Below the pieces are notes generated by a model. The model saw only the letters and a program-made list of their open reading frames with translations. It was not told the DNA's origin and did not search any database. 64,000 bases of DNA from Chelatococcus sp. (GTDB lineage: Bacteria > Pseudomonadota > Alphaproteobacteria > Rhizobiales > Beijerinckiaceae), in contig QFQY01000039.1 of NCBI GenBank assembly GCA_003248805.1, positions 26,225 to 90,224 on the forward strand, in the 5' to 3' direction. Within the stretch, counting starts at the first letter, position 1. The number at the start of each line of letters is the position of its first letter. Made by a program: the position numbers and the translations under genes. Shown here one piece after another: positions 50,999 to 60,444 of the stretch.

Positions 50999-52779
50999 GC
51001 CTCGACCAGACCGCCCATTACCGTGTCTCCCTGGCCGACGCGCGCCGCGAGGCCGGGGCCGGCGCCTCCGCCCATCCGCAGGCCGGCCGCGAGAACGCCC
51101 GGGAGAGGCGCGGCCCGTCGCGGCCGGCCCGGGACGGCATCGGGCGCGGCGCCGGCATTCTCCAGACCGTCGCATCGCTGATCTGGCTGCCGCAGGCGGC
51201 GCTGATCGCCTTCGCGATCGGTGGCATCGCGCAGGGCGCGCCGGCACGGGAGGCGCTCGGGCCCGCATTCGCCGTGCTCGCGCTCGGCCTTCTGCGCGCT
51301 GCGCTCGACGCGCTCGCCAGCCGCATCGCCTTCCGCGAGGCGCGCGCCGTCCTGTCCGCGAAGCGGGCGAAGGCCGTGGCCGCACTCGCCGCCCGCTCTC
51401 CGCTCGACCGCGACCGGGCGGCCTCGGGGGCTGCCGCGAGCGCCGTCGCGGAACAGGCGGAAGCGATCCTTCCCTATCTCGCGCGCTATCGCGCGGCGCG
51501 GCTGCGGGCCAGCGTCGTGCCGATCGTCATCGCCTCTTGCGTGCTCCCGGTCTCCTGGGTGGCGGCGCTGACACTGCTGCTGGCCGCGCCGCTGATCCCG
51601 CTCTTCATGGCGCTGATCGGCTGGCGGGCGAAGGCCGCGAGCGAGGAGCAGCTGGTCGAGCTAGGAAGCATGAACGGCCATCTGCTCGACCGGCTCCGGG
51701 GTCTGGCGACCATCCGCTCGCTGGGCGCCGTGGAGCTCACCGCCCGCCGGCTGCGCGCCGATGCCGAATCCCTGCGCCGGCGTACCATGGCGGTGCTGCG
51801 GATCGCCTTCCTCTCCTCGGCCGTGCTCGAGCTCTTCGCCGCGCTCGGCGTCGCGCTGGTCGCGGTCTATATCGGCTTCCACCTTCTCGGCGAGCTCAAT
51901 TTCGGCGCCTGGGGCGACAAGCTCACGCTGGCCGAGGGCCTCTTCGTCCTGCTGCTGGCGCCGGCCTTCTTCGAGCCGCTCAGGGACCTCTCGGCGGTGT
52001 GGCATGATCGCGCCGCCGGCGAAGCGGCCCTCAAGGGGCTGGACGCGCTGGCCGAAGGCGGCCTCGCCCTGCTCGGGCCCAACGACGCCAGCGGCAACGC
52101 CGCGCCGTCCTCCCGTGCGGCGCCCTCGGTCACGCTGCAGAATCTGCGCTTCCGCTACGATTCCGGTTCGGCACCGGTGCTGGACGGCTTCCACCTCTCG
52201 GTCGCCCGCGGTGAGCACATCGCCCTGCTGGGGCCGAGCGGCAGCGGAAAGTCGACCCTGCTCGCCCTGATCGCCGGGCTGGCGCCGGTCGAGGCCGGCC
52301 GCATCCTGATCGACGGCCAGGTGCTCGACGCGGGCAGCGCCGCGTCGCGCCGGCGCCGCATGGGCTGGATCGGCCAGCGGCCGCATCTGTTCGCCGGACG
52401 CCTCGTCGGCAATGTCGCCCTCAACCGGCCCGGCCTCGGCCTCGCTCGCATCGCGACGGCGCTCGACCTCGCGCGGCTCGACGACGTCGCCGCCCATCGC
52501 GGCAATGCGCCGATCGGCGAAGGCGGCAGCGGCCTTTCGGGCGGCGAGGCGCTCAGGCTCGCCCTGGCGCGCGCCTGCGCCGATCCGGATGTCGGCCTGA
52601 TCCTCGCCGACGAGCCGACCGCCCATCTCGACACCCGCACTGCCGCCGAGATCACCGAGGGGCTGCTGTCCCTGGCGGAGGGACGTACCCTGATCGTCGC
52701 CACGCATGATCCGGCCCTGGCGGCGCAGATGGATCGTGTCGTCCGGCTCGGCGCTCCGAGCCCGGAGGATCGGACATGA
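50995..52779 (+). CDS. cydD: Thiol reductant ABC exporter subunit CydD
   Basis: A 594 aa fused permease-ATPase. Six helices lie between residues 55 and 335, after a polar N-terminal stretch of about 45 residues. The ATPase domain has Walker A GPSGSGKSTL, the signature LSGGEALRLALARA and Walker B GLILADEPTAHLD. With CydC it exports cysteine or glutathione to the periplasm, needed for maturation of cytochrome bd. It overlaps both neighbours by 4 bp. Confidence 0.93.
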   Translation: MSLDQTAHYRVSLADARREAGAGASAHPQAGRENARERRGPSRPARDGIGRGAGILQTVASLIWLPQAALIAFAIGGIAQGAPAREALGPAFAVLALGLLRAALDALASRIAFREARAVLSAKRAKAVAALAARSPLDRDRAASGAAASAVAEQAEAILPYLARYRAARLRASVVPIVIASCVLPVSWVAALTLLLAAPLIPLFMALIGWRAKAASEEQLVELGSMNGHLLDRLRGLATIRSLGAVELTARRLRADAESLRRRTMAVLRIAFLSSAVLELFAALGVALVAVYIGFHLLGELNFGAWGDKLTLAEGLFVLLLAPAFFEPLRDLSAVWHDRAAGEAALKGLDALAEGGLALLGPNDASGNAAPSSRAAPSVTLQNLRFRYDSGSAPVLDGFHLSVARGEHIALLGPSGSGKSTLLALIAGLAPVEAGRILIDGQVLDAGSAASRRRRMGWIGQRPHLFAGRLVGNVALNRPGLGLARIATALDLARLDDVAAHRGNAPIGEGGSGLSGGEALRLALARACADPDVGLILADEPTAHLDTRTAAEITEGLLSLAEGRTLIVATHDPALAAQMDRVVRLGAPSPEDRT

Positions 52780-54467
52780 GGCGGCTGCGGAAGGATCTCT
52801 TCGCCGTGCTCGCGCTCTTCCTCGCGGAACAGCGCGGCCCGCTGCTCGTCGGCGCCGCGCTGGCCGTGGCGACCGTGCTCGCCGGCATCGCGCTGCTCGG
52901 GCTCTCGGGCTGGTTCATCACCGCGACCGCCATCGCGGGGCTGAGCGCCGCGACCGCCCTCGCCTTCGACGTCTTCGCGCCCTCGGCCGGCATCCGCTTC
53001 CTGACGCTGGCGCGGACTGCCGCCCGCTATGGCGAGCGGCTCAAGACCCATGACGCGACGCTCGCGGTGCTGGCGGCGCTGCGCGAGAGGCTGTTCCGGG
53101 GCTGGGCGCAGCCCGGTGCCGCGCGCGCGCTGCTGCTGCGGCCGGCACGGCTGCTCTTCCGCCTCACCGCCGATATCGACGCGCTCGACTCGCTCTATCT
53201 GCGCGTTCTCGTCCCGGCCGCGACGGCCGTGGGCGCGGCCCTCGCCGCCGGCCTCGTGCTCGGGCTGATCGCGCCCTGGCTCGGCCTCGCGGCGACGGGC
53301 GTGCTGATCGCGGGCGGGCTCGGCGTGCCGCTTCTCGGAGGGCGGCGCGCCCTGCTGCCGGCCCGCCGCCGCGCCCACGCCATCGAGGCGCTGCGGTCAC
53401 GCACCATCGACCTCGTCGCCGGGCAGACCGACCTCGCCATGACCGGTGGCCTGTCGCGCCAGCGCGACGCCATCGCGGCCGCGGATCTGCGGCTCGCCGT
53501 GGTCGAGGACCGGCTCAACCGGATCGACGCCGGCGTCACGGCCGGCCTCGGCGCCGTGTCCGCCATCCTCCTCGCCGGGACGCTCGCCGCCGTCGCGCTG
53601 CTGGCGGAGGCCGGCACGATCGGCGCCCCGGTCGCGGCGCTCGGCGTCCTCGTGGTCTTCGCCGCGATCGAGCCCTTCGCGGGGCTCAGGCGCGGAGCGC
53701 TCGAACTCGGCCGGACTCTGCTGGCGCTCAGGCGGCTCGCGCCGCGGCTCGCCGCACGGCCGGCACCATGGGCACCATCGGCTCCGGCCGGCGGGGCAGC
53801 CGTGCACTGCGAGGCGGCCGGCCTGCGGCATGACGGCGCCTCGCGCGATGCGCTCGCCGGCATCTCCTTCACCATCCGCCCCGGCGAGCGCGTCGCCGTG
53901 CTCGGCCCGAGCGGCGCCGGCAAGTCGACGCTGCTCGCCCTCCTCGCCGGCGAGATCGCACCGGGCGCGGGGCTGGTCGAATGCCGGCCGGCGACGCTGC
54001 TCACGCAGCGCACGGAGCTGTTCAGCGACACGCTCCGGGACAATCTGCGCCTCGCGGCGCCCGAAGCGGACGACGAAAGGCTGCTCGCGGCCCTGGACGC
54101 CGCCGGCCTCGGCCGGGTCGTCGCCGACCTGCCGCAGGGCCTCGACACGCTGCTCGGCGAAGGCGGGCTCGGCCTCTCCGGCGGGCAGGCCCGGCGCCTC
54201 GCTCTGGCGCGGCTCTTTCTGCGCGACCCCGCCGTGCCGCTGCTCGACGAGCCGACCGAAGGCCTCGACGGCGCGACCGCGCGGGATGTGCTGGCGCGGC
54301 TCGGCGCCTGGGCTCAGGGCCGCACCACCATCACCGCGACCCATGTCCGGCGCGAGGCGGAAACCGCCGACCGCCTGCTCGTCATGGGCGGCGGCAGGCT
54401 CCGCGCCGATCTGCTGCGGGGCGAACCGGATTTCGAACGGGCGCTGAGCGATCTGCGCCCGGATTGA
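52776..54467 (+). CDS. cydC: Thiol reductant ABC exporter subunit CydC
   Basis: A 563 aa permease-ATPase partner of CydD. The N terminus starts directly with a helix (VGAALAVATVLAGIALLGLSGWFITATAIAGL) whose LSGWFI motif is typical of CydC. Its ATPase domain has GPSGAGKSTLLALLAG, LSGGQARRLALARLFL and a DEPTEGLDG Walker B. In the pair CydC binds heme, but no specific ligand can be pointed out here. A 74-bp gap separates it from cydA. Confidence 0.93.
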   Translation: MRRLRKDLFAVLALFLAEQRGPLLVGAALAVATVLAGIALLGLSGWFITATAIAGLSAATALAFDVFAPSAGIRFLTLARTAARYGERLKTHDATLAVLAALRERLFRGWAQPGAARALLLRPARLLFRLTADIDALDSLYLRVLVPAATAVGAALAAGLVLGLIAPWLGLAATGVLIAGGLGVPLLGGRRALLPARRRAHAIEALRSRTIDLVAGQTDLAMTGGLSRQRDAIAAADLRLAVVEDRLNRIDAGVTAGLGAVSAILLAGTLAAVALLAEAGTIGAPVAALGVLVVFAAIEPFAGLRRGALELGRTLLALRRLAPRLAARPAPWAPSAPAGGAAVHCEAAGLRHDGASRDALAGISFTIRPGERVAVLGPSGAGKSTLLALLAGEIAPGAGLVECRPATLLTQRTELFSDTLRDNLRLAAPEADDERLLAALDAAGLGRVVADLPQGLDTLLGEGGLGLSGGQARRLALARLFLRDPAVPLLDEPTEGLDGATARDVLARLGAWAQGRTTITATHVRREAETADRLLVMGGGRLRADLLRGEPDFERALSDLRPD

Positions 54468-54541
54468 ACCTGCGGGACTTCACGGGGGGCCCGGACCCGC
54501 ACGGGCGTGACACAGGAGGTCGGAGAACCCGACAGGAAGCC

Positions 54542-56119
54542 ATGGAACTCGACATCGTCGCGCTATCGCGACTTCAATTCGCGATCACCGCCCTCTACCA
54601 CTTCCTCTTCGTGCCGCTGACGCTCGGTCTCTCGATCCTGCTCGGCATCATGGAGACGGTCTACGTCATGACCGGCCGCGCCATCTGGCGGCAGATGACC
54701 AAGTTCTGGGGCACGCTCTTCGGCATCAACTTCGTGCTCGGCGTGGCCACCGGCATCGTGATGGAATTCCAGTTCGGCATGAACTGGAGCTATTACAGCC
54801 ACTATGTCGGCGACATCTTCGGCGCGCCCCTGGCGATCGAGGGCCTGATGGCCTTCTTCCTGGAGGCGACCTTCGTCGGGCTGTTCTTCTTCGGCTGGGA
54901 CAAGCTCTCCAAGGTCGGCCACCTGGCCGCGACCTGGGCGGTGGCGATCGGCTCCAACCTCTCGGCGCTGTGGATCCTGATCGCCAACGGCTGGATGCAG
55001 AACCCGGCCGGCTCGGTCTTCAACCCGCAGACGATGCGGATGGAGGTCAACGACTTCGCCGCCGTGCTCTTCAACCCGGTCGCGCAGGCCAAGTTCGTCC
55101 ACACCGTCTCGGCCGGCTATGTCGCGGCCTCGGTGTTCGTGCTCGGCGTCTCGGCCTGGTACATCCTCAAGGGCCGGCACATCGCGCTCGCCAAGCGCTC
55201 CATGACGGTGGCGGCCTCCTTCGGGCTGGCGGCCTCGCTCTCGGTCGTCGTGCTCGGCGACGAAAGCGGCTACCTCTCCTCGGAACACCAGAAGATGAAG
55301 CTGGCCGCGATCGAGGGCATGTGGGAGACGCAGCCCGCGCCGGCCGCCTTCACCGTGATCGGTTTCCCGAACCAGCAGGCGCGCGAGACGCACTTCGCCG
55401 TGCATATCCCGTTCGTGATGGGCCTGATCGGCACCCGCTCGCTGACCGAGGAACTGCCCGGCATCAAGGACCTGGTCGAGCGCGCCAAGATCCGCATCAA
55501 GGAAGGCGTCGTCGCCTTCGACGCCCTGCAGAAGATCCGCGCGGCCGGCAGCGACGACAAGGTCCCGGCCGACGCGCGCAAGGCCTTCGAGGACAACGGC
55601 GCCCAGCTCGGCTACGCGCTGCTGCTGAAGCGCTATGTCGACGATCCGCGCACCGCGTCGCAGGAGCTGATCGACAAGGCCGCCTGGGACACGGTGCCGA
55701 TGGTCGCGCCGCTGTTCTGGACCTTCCGCATCATGGTCGGCCTCGGTGTCTGGTTCATCGTCCTGACCGGCATCTTCTTCTGGCTCTCGGCCCGGCGGAC
55801 GCTCGACCGCTACCCGACGCTGCTGAAGGTCGCGCTGTGGTCGATCCCCCTGCCCTGGATCGCGATCGAATGCGGCTGGTTCGTCGCCGAATTCGGCCGC
55901 CAGCCCTGGATCATCGAGGGCGTGCTGCCGACGGCGGCGGCGGTCTCCAGCCTCGGCGCCGGAACCGTGCTCCTCACCATCCTCGGCTTCGTGGCGATCT
56001 ACACCGTGCTGATCGTCATCGAGATGAAGCTGATGATCCGTGCGATCCAGAAGGGACCGGAGCCCGACAACGAGCCCGAGGCCGCCCTCATTCCCGCAAA
56101 CCTCGTCGCGGCGGAGTGA
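54542..56119 (+). CDS. cydA: Cytochrome bd ubiquinol oxidase subunit I
   Basis: A 525 aa heme-bearing subunit that oxidises quinol and reduces oxygen with high affinity. The His in ALYHFLFVPLTLG is a heme axial ligand, and GRQPWIIEGVLPT is the conserved Q-loop neighbour with the heme-binding Glu region. The Q loop between residues about 255 and 385 is long, as in the E. coli-type (L) enzymes and unlike short-loop CioA. Nine helices are predicted. A GGAAG site lies before the ATG at 54542. Confidence 0.96.
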   Translation: MELDIVALSRLQFAITALYHFLFVPLTLGLSILLGIMETVYVMTGRAIWRQMTKFWGTLFGINFVLGVATGIVMEFQFGMNWSYYSHYVGDIFGAPLAIEGLMAFFLEATFVGLFFFGWDKLSKVGHLAATWAVAIGSNLSALWILIANGWMQNPAGSVFNPQTMRMEVNDFAAVLFNPVAQAKFVHTVSAGYVAASVFVLGVSAWYILKGRHIALAKRSMTVAASFGLAASLSVVVLGDESGYLSSEHQKMKLAAIEGMWETQPAPAAFTVIGFPNQQARETHFAVHIPFVMGLIGTRSLTEELPGIKDLVERAKIRIKEGVVAFDALQKIRAAGSDDKVPADARKAFEDNGAQLGYALLLKRYVDDPRTASQELIDKAAWDTVPMVAPLFWTFRIMVGLGVWFIVLTGIFFWLSARRTLDRYPTLLKVALWSIPLPWIAIECGWFVAEFGRQPWIIEGVLPTAAAVSSLGAGTVLLTILGFVAIYTVLIVIEMKLMIRAIQKGPEPDNEPEAALIPANLVAAE

Positions 56120-56126
56120 CGCCATC

Positions 56127-57281
56127 ATGATCCTGCATCAACTCATCGACTATGAAACGCTGCGCCTGATCTGGTGGGTGCTGCTCGGCGTCATCCTGAT
56201 CGGCTTCGCGGTCACGGACGGCTTCGACCTCGGCGTCGGGGCTCTGCTGCCCTTCGTCGCCAGGACCGACATCGAGCGGCGCGTGGCGATCAACAGCGTC
56301 GGGCCGGTCTGGGAAGGCAACCAGGTCTGGCTGATCCTCGGCGGCGGCGCGATCTTCGCCGCCTGGCCGCAGCTCTACGCGGTCTCGTTCTCCGGCTTCT
56401 ACCTCGCCATGTTCGCGATCCTCGCGGCGCTGATCCTGCGGCCGGTGGGCTTCAAGTACCGCTCCAAGCGCGAGAGCGAGGCCTGGCGCAACGGCTGGGA
56501 CTGGGCGCTGTTCGTCGGCGGCTTCGTGCCCTCGCTGATCTTCGGCGTCGCGGTCGGCAACGTCCTGCAGGGCGTCCCCTTCCGCCTCGACGGCGAGCTG
56601 CGCATCTTCTACGACGGCACCTTCTTCGGCCTGCTGAACCCGTTCGCGCTGCTCTGCGGGCTCCTGTCGGTGGCCATGCTGGTGATGCACGGCGCCGCCT
56701 GGCTGGTGCTGAAGACCGAAGGGCCTGTGGCGGGCCGCGCGCGCACTTTCGGCACGCTCGCCGCGGTGCTGACGATCGCGCTGTTCGCGCTGGGCGGGCT
56801 GTGGCTGAAGCTCGGTATCGACGGTTACGCCATCACCAGCAAGATCCTGACGACCGGCCCTTCGAACCCGCTCGCCAAGACGGCCACGCATCAGGCCGGC
56901 GCATGGCTCGCCAACTATGCCGCCCATCCCTGGCTGCTGATCGCACCGGCGCTGGGCTTCCTCGGGGCGCTCGCCGCGCTCGTCGGCTTCATGGCCCGGC
57001 GCGAGATCGGCGCGCTGCTGTTCAGCAAGCTCTCGATCTTCGGCATCATCTCGACGGTCGGCGTCTCGATGTTCCCCTTCATCCTGCCGTCCTCGATCGA
57101 CCCGAAGATGAGCCTCACCGTCTGGGATTCCTCGTCCAGCCACCAGACGCTGTTCATCATGCTGGTCGTGACGGTGATCTTCCTGCCGATCGTCCTCGCC
57201 TATACCTCCTGGGTCTACAAGGTGCTCTGGGGCAAGGTCGACGAGGACGCCATCCGCAACGAGACCACCCACGCCTATTGA
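56127..57281 (+). CDS. cydB: Cytochrome bd ubiquinol oxidase subunit II
   Basis: A 384 aa membrane subunit with eight helices. LLGVILIGFAVTDGFDLGVGALLPFV near the N terminus and GPVWEGNQVWLILGGGAIFAAWP are the two signature blocks. It pairs with CydA and stabilises the heme b and d centre. It starts 7 bp after cydA and ends 19 bp before cydX. Confidence 0.95.
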   Translation: MILHQLIDYETLRLIWWVLLGVILIGFAVTDGFDLGVGALLPFVARTDIERRVAINSVGPVWEGNQVWLILGGGAIFAAWPQLYAVSFSGFYLAMFAILAALILRPVGFKYRSKRESEAWRNGWDWALFVGGFVPSLIFGVAVGNVLQGVPFRLDGELRIFYDGTFFGLLNPFALLCGLLSVAMLVMHGAAWLVLKTEGPVAGRARTFGTLAAVLTIALFALGGLWLKLGIDGYAITSKILTTGPSNPLAKTATHQAGAWLANYAAHPWLLIAPALGFLGALAALVGFMARREIGALLFSKLSIFGIISTVGVSMFPFILPSSIDPKMSLTVWDSSSSHQTLFIMLVVTVIFLPIVLAYTSWVYKVLWGKVDEDAIRNETTHAY

Positions 57282-57300
57282 GGCGGGAAAGGACAAGACG

Positions 57301-57435
57301 ATGTGGTATTTTTCCTGGCTTCTCGGCCTGCCGCTCGCAGCCGCCTTCGCCGTGCTCAACGCGATGTGGTTCGAGCTGATGGAAGACGACGCGAACCGCA
57401 AGGCCGAGGCGGCCCGCGCCGGCACCAAGCGCTGA
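57301..57435 (+). CDS. cydX: Cytochrome bd small subunit CydX
   Basis: A 44 aa single-helix protein starting MWYFSWLLGLPLAAAFAVLN, followed by AMWFELMEDD and a charged tail. This is the CydX/YbgT pattern: an MWYF start, one helix, then a Glu-rich end. CydX caps the CydAB pair near heme d and is needed for its stability. The gene lies 19 bp after cydB behind AAAGGACAAG, and is short enough to be missed by standard gene finders. Confidence 0.9.
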   Translation: MWYFSWLLGLPLAAAFAVLNAMWFELMEDDANRKAEAARAGTKR

Positions 57436-57490
57436 CGGCGGTCGGGCCGGGCCGAACACCGGCCCGTCCCAACCCGAACGCGACACGAGA

Positions 57491-57526
57491 AAAACCCCGG
57501 CGCGGCAGAGGCCGCGCCGGGGTTTT
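57491..57526. terminator. Strong bidirectional terminator after cydX
   Basis: A perfect 16-bp stem (AAAACCCCGGCGCGGC, 57491-57506, and its complement at 57511-57526) closes an AGAG loop, with an A run on one side and a T run on the other. It serves the cyd operon and the convergent urease genes. Confidence 0.92.
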
Positions 57527-57534
57527 CGTTGCGT

Positions 57535-57581
57535 CGTCCCGGAGAGGCCTCGTCCCGGAGAGGCCTCGTCCCGGAGAGCCT
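57535..57581. repeat. Three tandem copies of a 16-bp repeat
   Basis: CGTCCCGGAGAGGCCT occurs at 57535-57550 and 57551-57566, and a third copy at 57567-57581 lacks one G. They are non-coding, between the terminator and the end of the hupE/ureJ gene. Copy number may vary between strains. Confidence 0.85.
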
Positions 57582-57620
57582 TGGGCGGGCGCCTGCTCCC
57601 TCCGGGCCTGTCGACCCTGC

Positions 57621-58211
57621 TCAGCCCGCCAGCAGGGCGAGGCCCGCGAGCGCGATGCCGCCGCCGGCCAGACGGGTGAGCAGCGGGGCGCGGCTGGCGA
57701 AGGCGGTAGCAAGCGCGAGGCCCGCGCCATGCAGCGCGGCCGTCGCGATCACGAAGCCAGCCGCATAGGCCACGGCACCGGCATCCTCCGGCAGTTCGGC
57801 GCCATGCGCATAGCCGTGGAAGATCGCGAAGGCGCCGCAGGCGAGCGCGCCTGCCGCCACCGGCGGCACGAGATTGGCGGCGACCGCCGCCCCGAGCACC
57901 ACCAGCGACACCGCGATGCCGGTCTCGACACCGGGAAGGGCGAGCCCCGCCATGCCGGCCGCGCCGGCCAGCACCATCACCGAGACGAAGGCCAGCGGAT
58001 AGGCCCAGCGCGCCCGGCCCCCGGCGACGCCGGCCCAGAGGCCGACCGCCACCATGGCGAGCACATGGTCGAGCCCGAGGAGCGGATGCGTGAAGCCCGC
58101 GCCGAAGCCGTGCACCGCGCCGGCCCCGGTATGCGCCAGCGCCGGACCGGCGGCCACGGCCAGCCCGAGCGCGCCCGCGAGCCGGGCCACCGTCTTCGTC
58201 GTCCTGATCAT
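57621..58211 (-). CDS. ureJ: HupE/UreJ-family nickel-associated membrane protein
   Basis: A 196 aa membrane protein with a cleavable or anchoring N-terminal helix (residues 8-26) and five or six further helices. FTHPLLGLDHVLAMVAVGLWAG is the HupE/UreJ signature, and FAIFHGYAHGAELPED holds the second His cluster. These proteins are linked to nickel or cobalt entry for hydrogenase or urease. A GAGGGG site precedes the ATG at 58211. It is the last gene of the ureEFG unit, 17 bp after ureG. Confidence 0.87.
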   Translation of the reverse strand: MIRTTKTVARLAGALGLAVAAGPALAHTGAGAVHGFGAGFTHPLLGLDHVLAMVAVGLWAGVAGGRARWAYPLAFVSVMVLAGAAGMAGLALPGVETGIAVSLVVLGAAVAANLVPPVAAGALACGAFAIFHGYAHGAELPEDAGAVAYAAGFVIATAALHGAGLALATAFASRAPLLTRLAGGGIALAGLALLAG

Positions 58212-58228
58212 CGTCGTCACCCCTCGCC

Positions 58229-58857
<629 letters not shown>

Positions 58858-58861
<4 letters not shown>

Positions 58862-59547
58862 GAGCGGAAGAGCCTCGAATACTGGGTTTCGTGCCGGAGC
58901 GCGGCGAGATCGGAGCGGAAGGCGCAGCCGCCGAGATCGTCGAGCGTCGCGGCCTCCGCCTCGCCGGCCGCCCGATGCAAGGCGGGGACCAGCCCCGCGG
59001 TGACGCGCTGCCCGTCCGTCTGCCCGACGATGCCGAGCCGGACGGCAGCCGAGACGAGATTGGCGACGAAGGCGAGGCCATAGGCCTCCAGCGACGTCCG
59101 AAGCGGCAGGTCATGGCCGGCGGCAGCCACCGCCACGGCCACGGGATAGGCGACATCGCCTTCCCAGGCCCGGCGCAGATCATCCAGGGCGGCGCAGGGC
59201 CAGGCGGCCCGCAGCGCCGCGACGAAGGCATTGCCCTGCGTCACGGTCTCGAGCCGCCGCTCGGCCGAGTTCGCCAGCGCGAGTGCGAGCTCGGCGGCCT
59301 CGGCGAGCTCCACCCGGTCGCCCGCGGCGACCGCGCGGAACACCGTCGCGAACAGGATCAGGTCGTTGCGGAGCGAGCCGTGCGAGACCAGCGCGTCGAG
59401 CCAGTCGCGCAGCGTCTCCGCGTCATGCAGATCGCCGGTCTCGAAGGCCCATTCGAGACCGTGCGAATAGGCGAAGGCGCCGACCGGAAAGGACGGCGAC
59501 AGCCACACCATCAGGGGCAGATGGGCGGAGCCGGGCTGGGCGGACAT
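58858..59547 (-). CDS. ureF: Urease accessory protein UreF
   Basis: A 229 aa helical protein that bridges UreG and UreD in the urease activation complex. WLSPSFPVGAFAYSHGLEWAFETGD near the N terminus is the family mark, and LVSAAVRLGIVGQTDGQRVTAGLVPAL lies near the C terminus. It follows ureE by 11 bp and overlaps ureG by ATGA. Confidence 0.94.
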
Positions 59548-59558
59548 GGCCGCGCGGC

Positions 59559-60341
59559 TCAGTGATCGTGCGAGTGAGCCTTGTGGCCCTGCGCCGAGCC
59601 ATGGCCGTGACCGTGCTCGTGCTGGTGGCCGTGATGGTCGTGATCGTGCCCGCAGCTGCAGGACGCGCCATGGGCATGCTTGTGCTCGCCGTGCTCGTGC
59701 GCGGCATGGGAATGGCCCGCATGGGCATGGCTCTCCGCATGGGCATGAGCCTCGGCGTGGGCATGGCCGTGATCGTGATGGGCGTGGTCGTGATGAGCGT
59801 GGTCGTGCCCGTGGTGGTCGTGCCCATGATCATGGCCGCATCCGCAGGCGGCACCATGCGCGTGGCCATGGTCGTGATCGTGGCCATGATGATCATGCCC
59901 GGCATGGCCGTGGTCATAGGCGCCGCGCTCGGCCTGGAAGGGCCGCTCGACGGCGGTCATGGAGCAGCCCTGCCCCCGGACCATCTCGGCGAGGACATGG
60001 TCGTCCTCGATATAGATCGCGTCGGCGGTGATCTCGGCCGGCGTGTGGCGGTTGCCGATATGCCAGGCGACCCGCATCAGCCGCAGCGGATTGTCGGCGC
60101 GGATCTCGAGCAGGCGCTGCGCCGCCGCCTTGATCAGGACGAGGCCACCGTCCTCCAGCTTGACGGCGTCGCCGTCGTTCAGCGTCGTCGCCTTGTCGAG
60201 ATCGAGCAGGATCTCGAGCCCGCCATCGCCCTTCAGCGCGAGCCTGCGGCGGGTGCGGTCCTCGTGATCCAGTGTCAGCGTTTCGACGATCCGGTCCTGC
60301 TTCACCGCTGGCTTGCGGACGACGGAGGTGGCGCGCTGCAT
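59559..60341 (-). CDS. ureE: Urease nickel chaperone UreE with a very long His-rich tail
   Basis: A 260 aa nickel carrier. Residues 1-140 form the usual two-domain body, with the nickel-site region WHIGNRHTPAEI and the peptide-binding N-terminal domain. Residues 141-260 are an extension with about 49 His in 120 residues, interrupted by two Cys pairs in similar surroundings (HGAACGCGHDH and HGASCSCGHDH). Typical UreE tails have ten to fifteen His. The tail should store nickel or other metals. The start at 60341 has GGGA nine bases upstream; 60350 is an alternative. Confidence 0.93.
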   Translation of the reverse strand: MQRATSVVRKPAVKQDRIVETLTLDHEDRTRRRLALKGDGGLEILLDLDKATTLNDGDAVKLEDGGLVLIKAAAQRLLEIRADNPLRLMRVAWHIGNRHTPAEITADAIYIEDDHVLAEMVRGQGCSMTAVERPFQAERGAYDHGHAGHDHHGHDHDHGHAHGAACGCGHDHGHDHHGHDHAHHDHAHHDHGHAHAEAHAHAESHAHAGHSHAAHEHGEHKHAHGASCSCGHDHDHHGHQHEHGHGHGSAQGHKAHSHDH

Positions 60342-60444
60342 GACTTTCATTCCCGTGACGAGGCAGCGCCGGATCGCCGCCTCGCCTGTTCGACCACCGA
60401 CGCGCCGCCGATGCAAGCCTGCAATCGAGGTCTCGTCCGCCGGC

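Noticed and set aside
57535..57581. CRISPR-like repeats
   Set aside because: The copies are directly adjacent with no spacers, and no cas gene is present.
59559..59935. Plus-strand frame rich in Met, Val and Gly opposite the ureE tail
   Set aside because: It is the mirror of the His-rich tail; the hydrophobic repeats come from reading CAT/CAC codons backwards.
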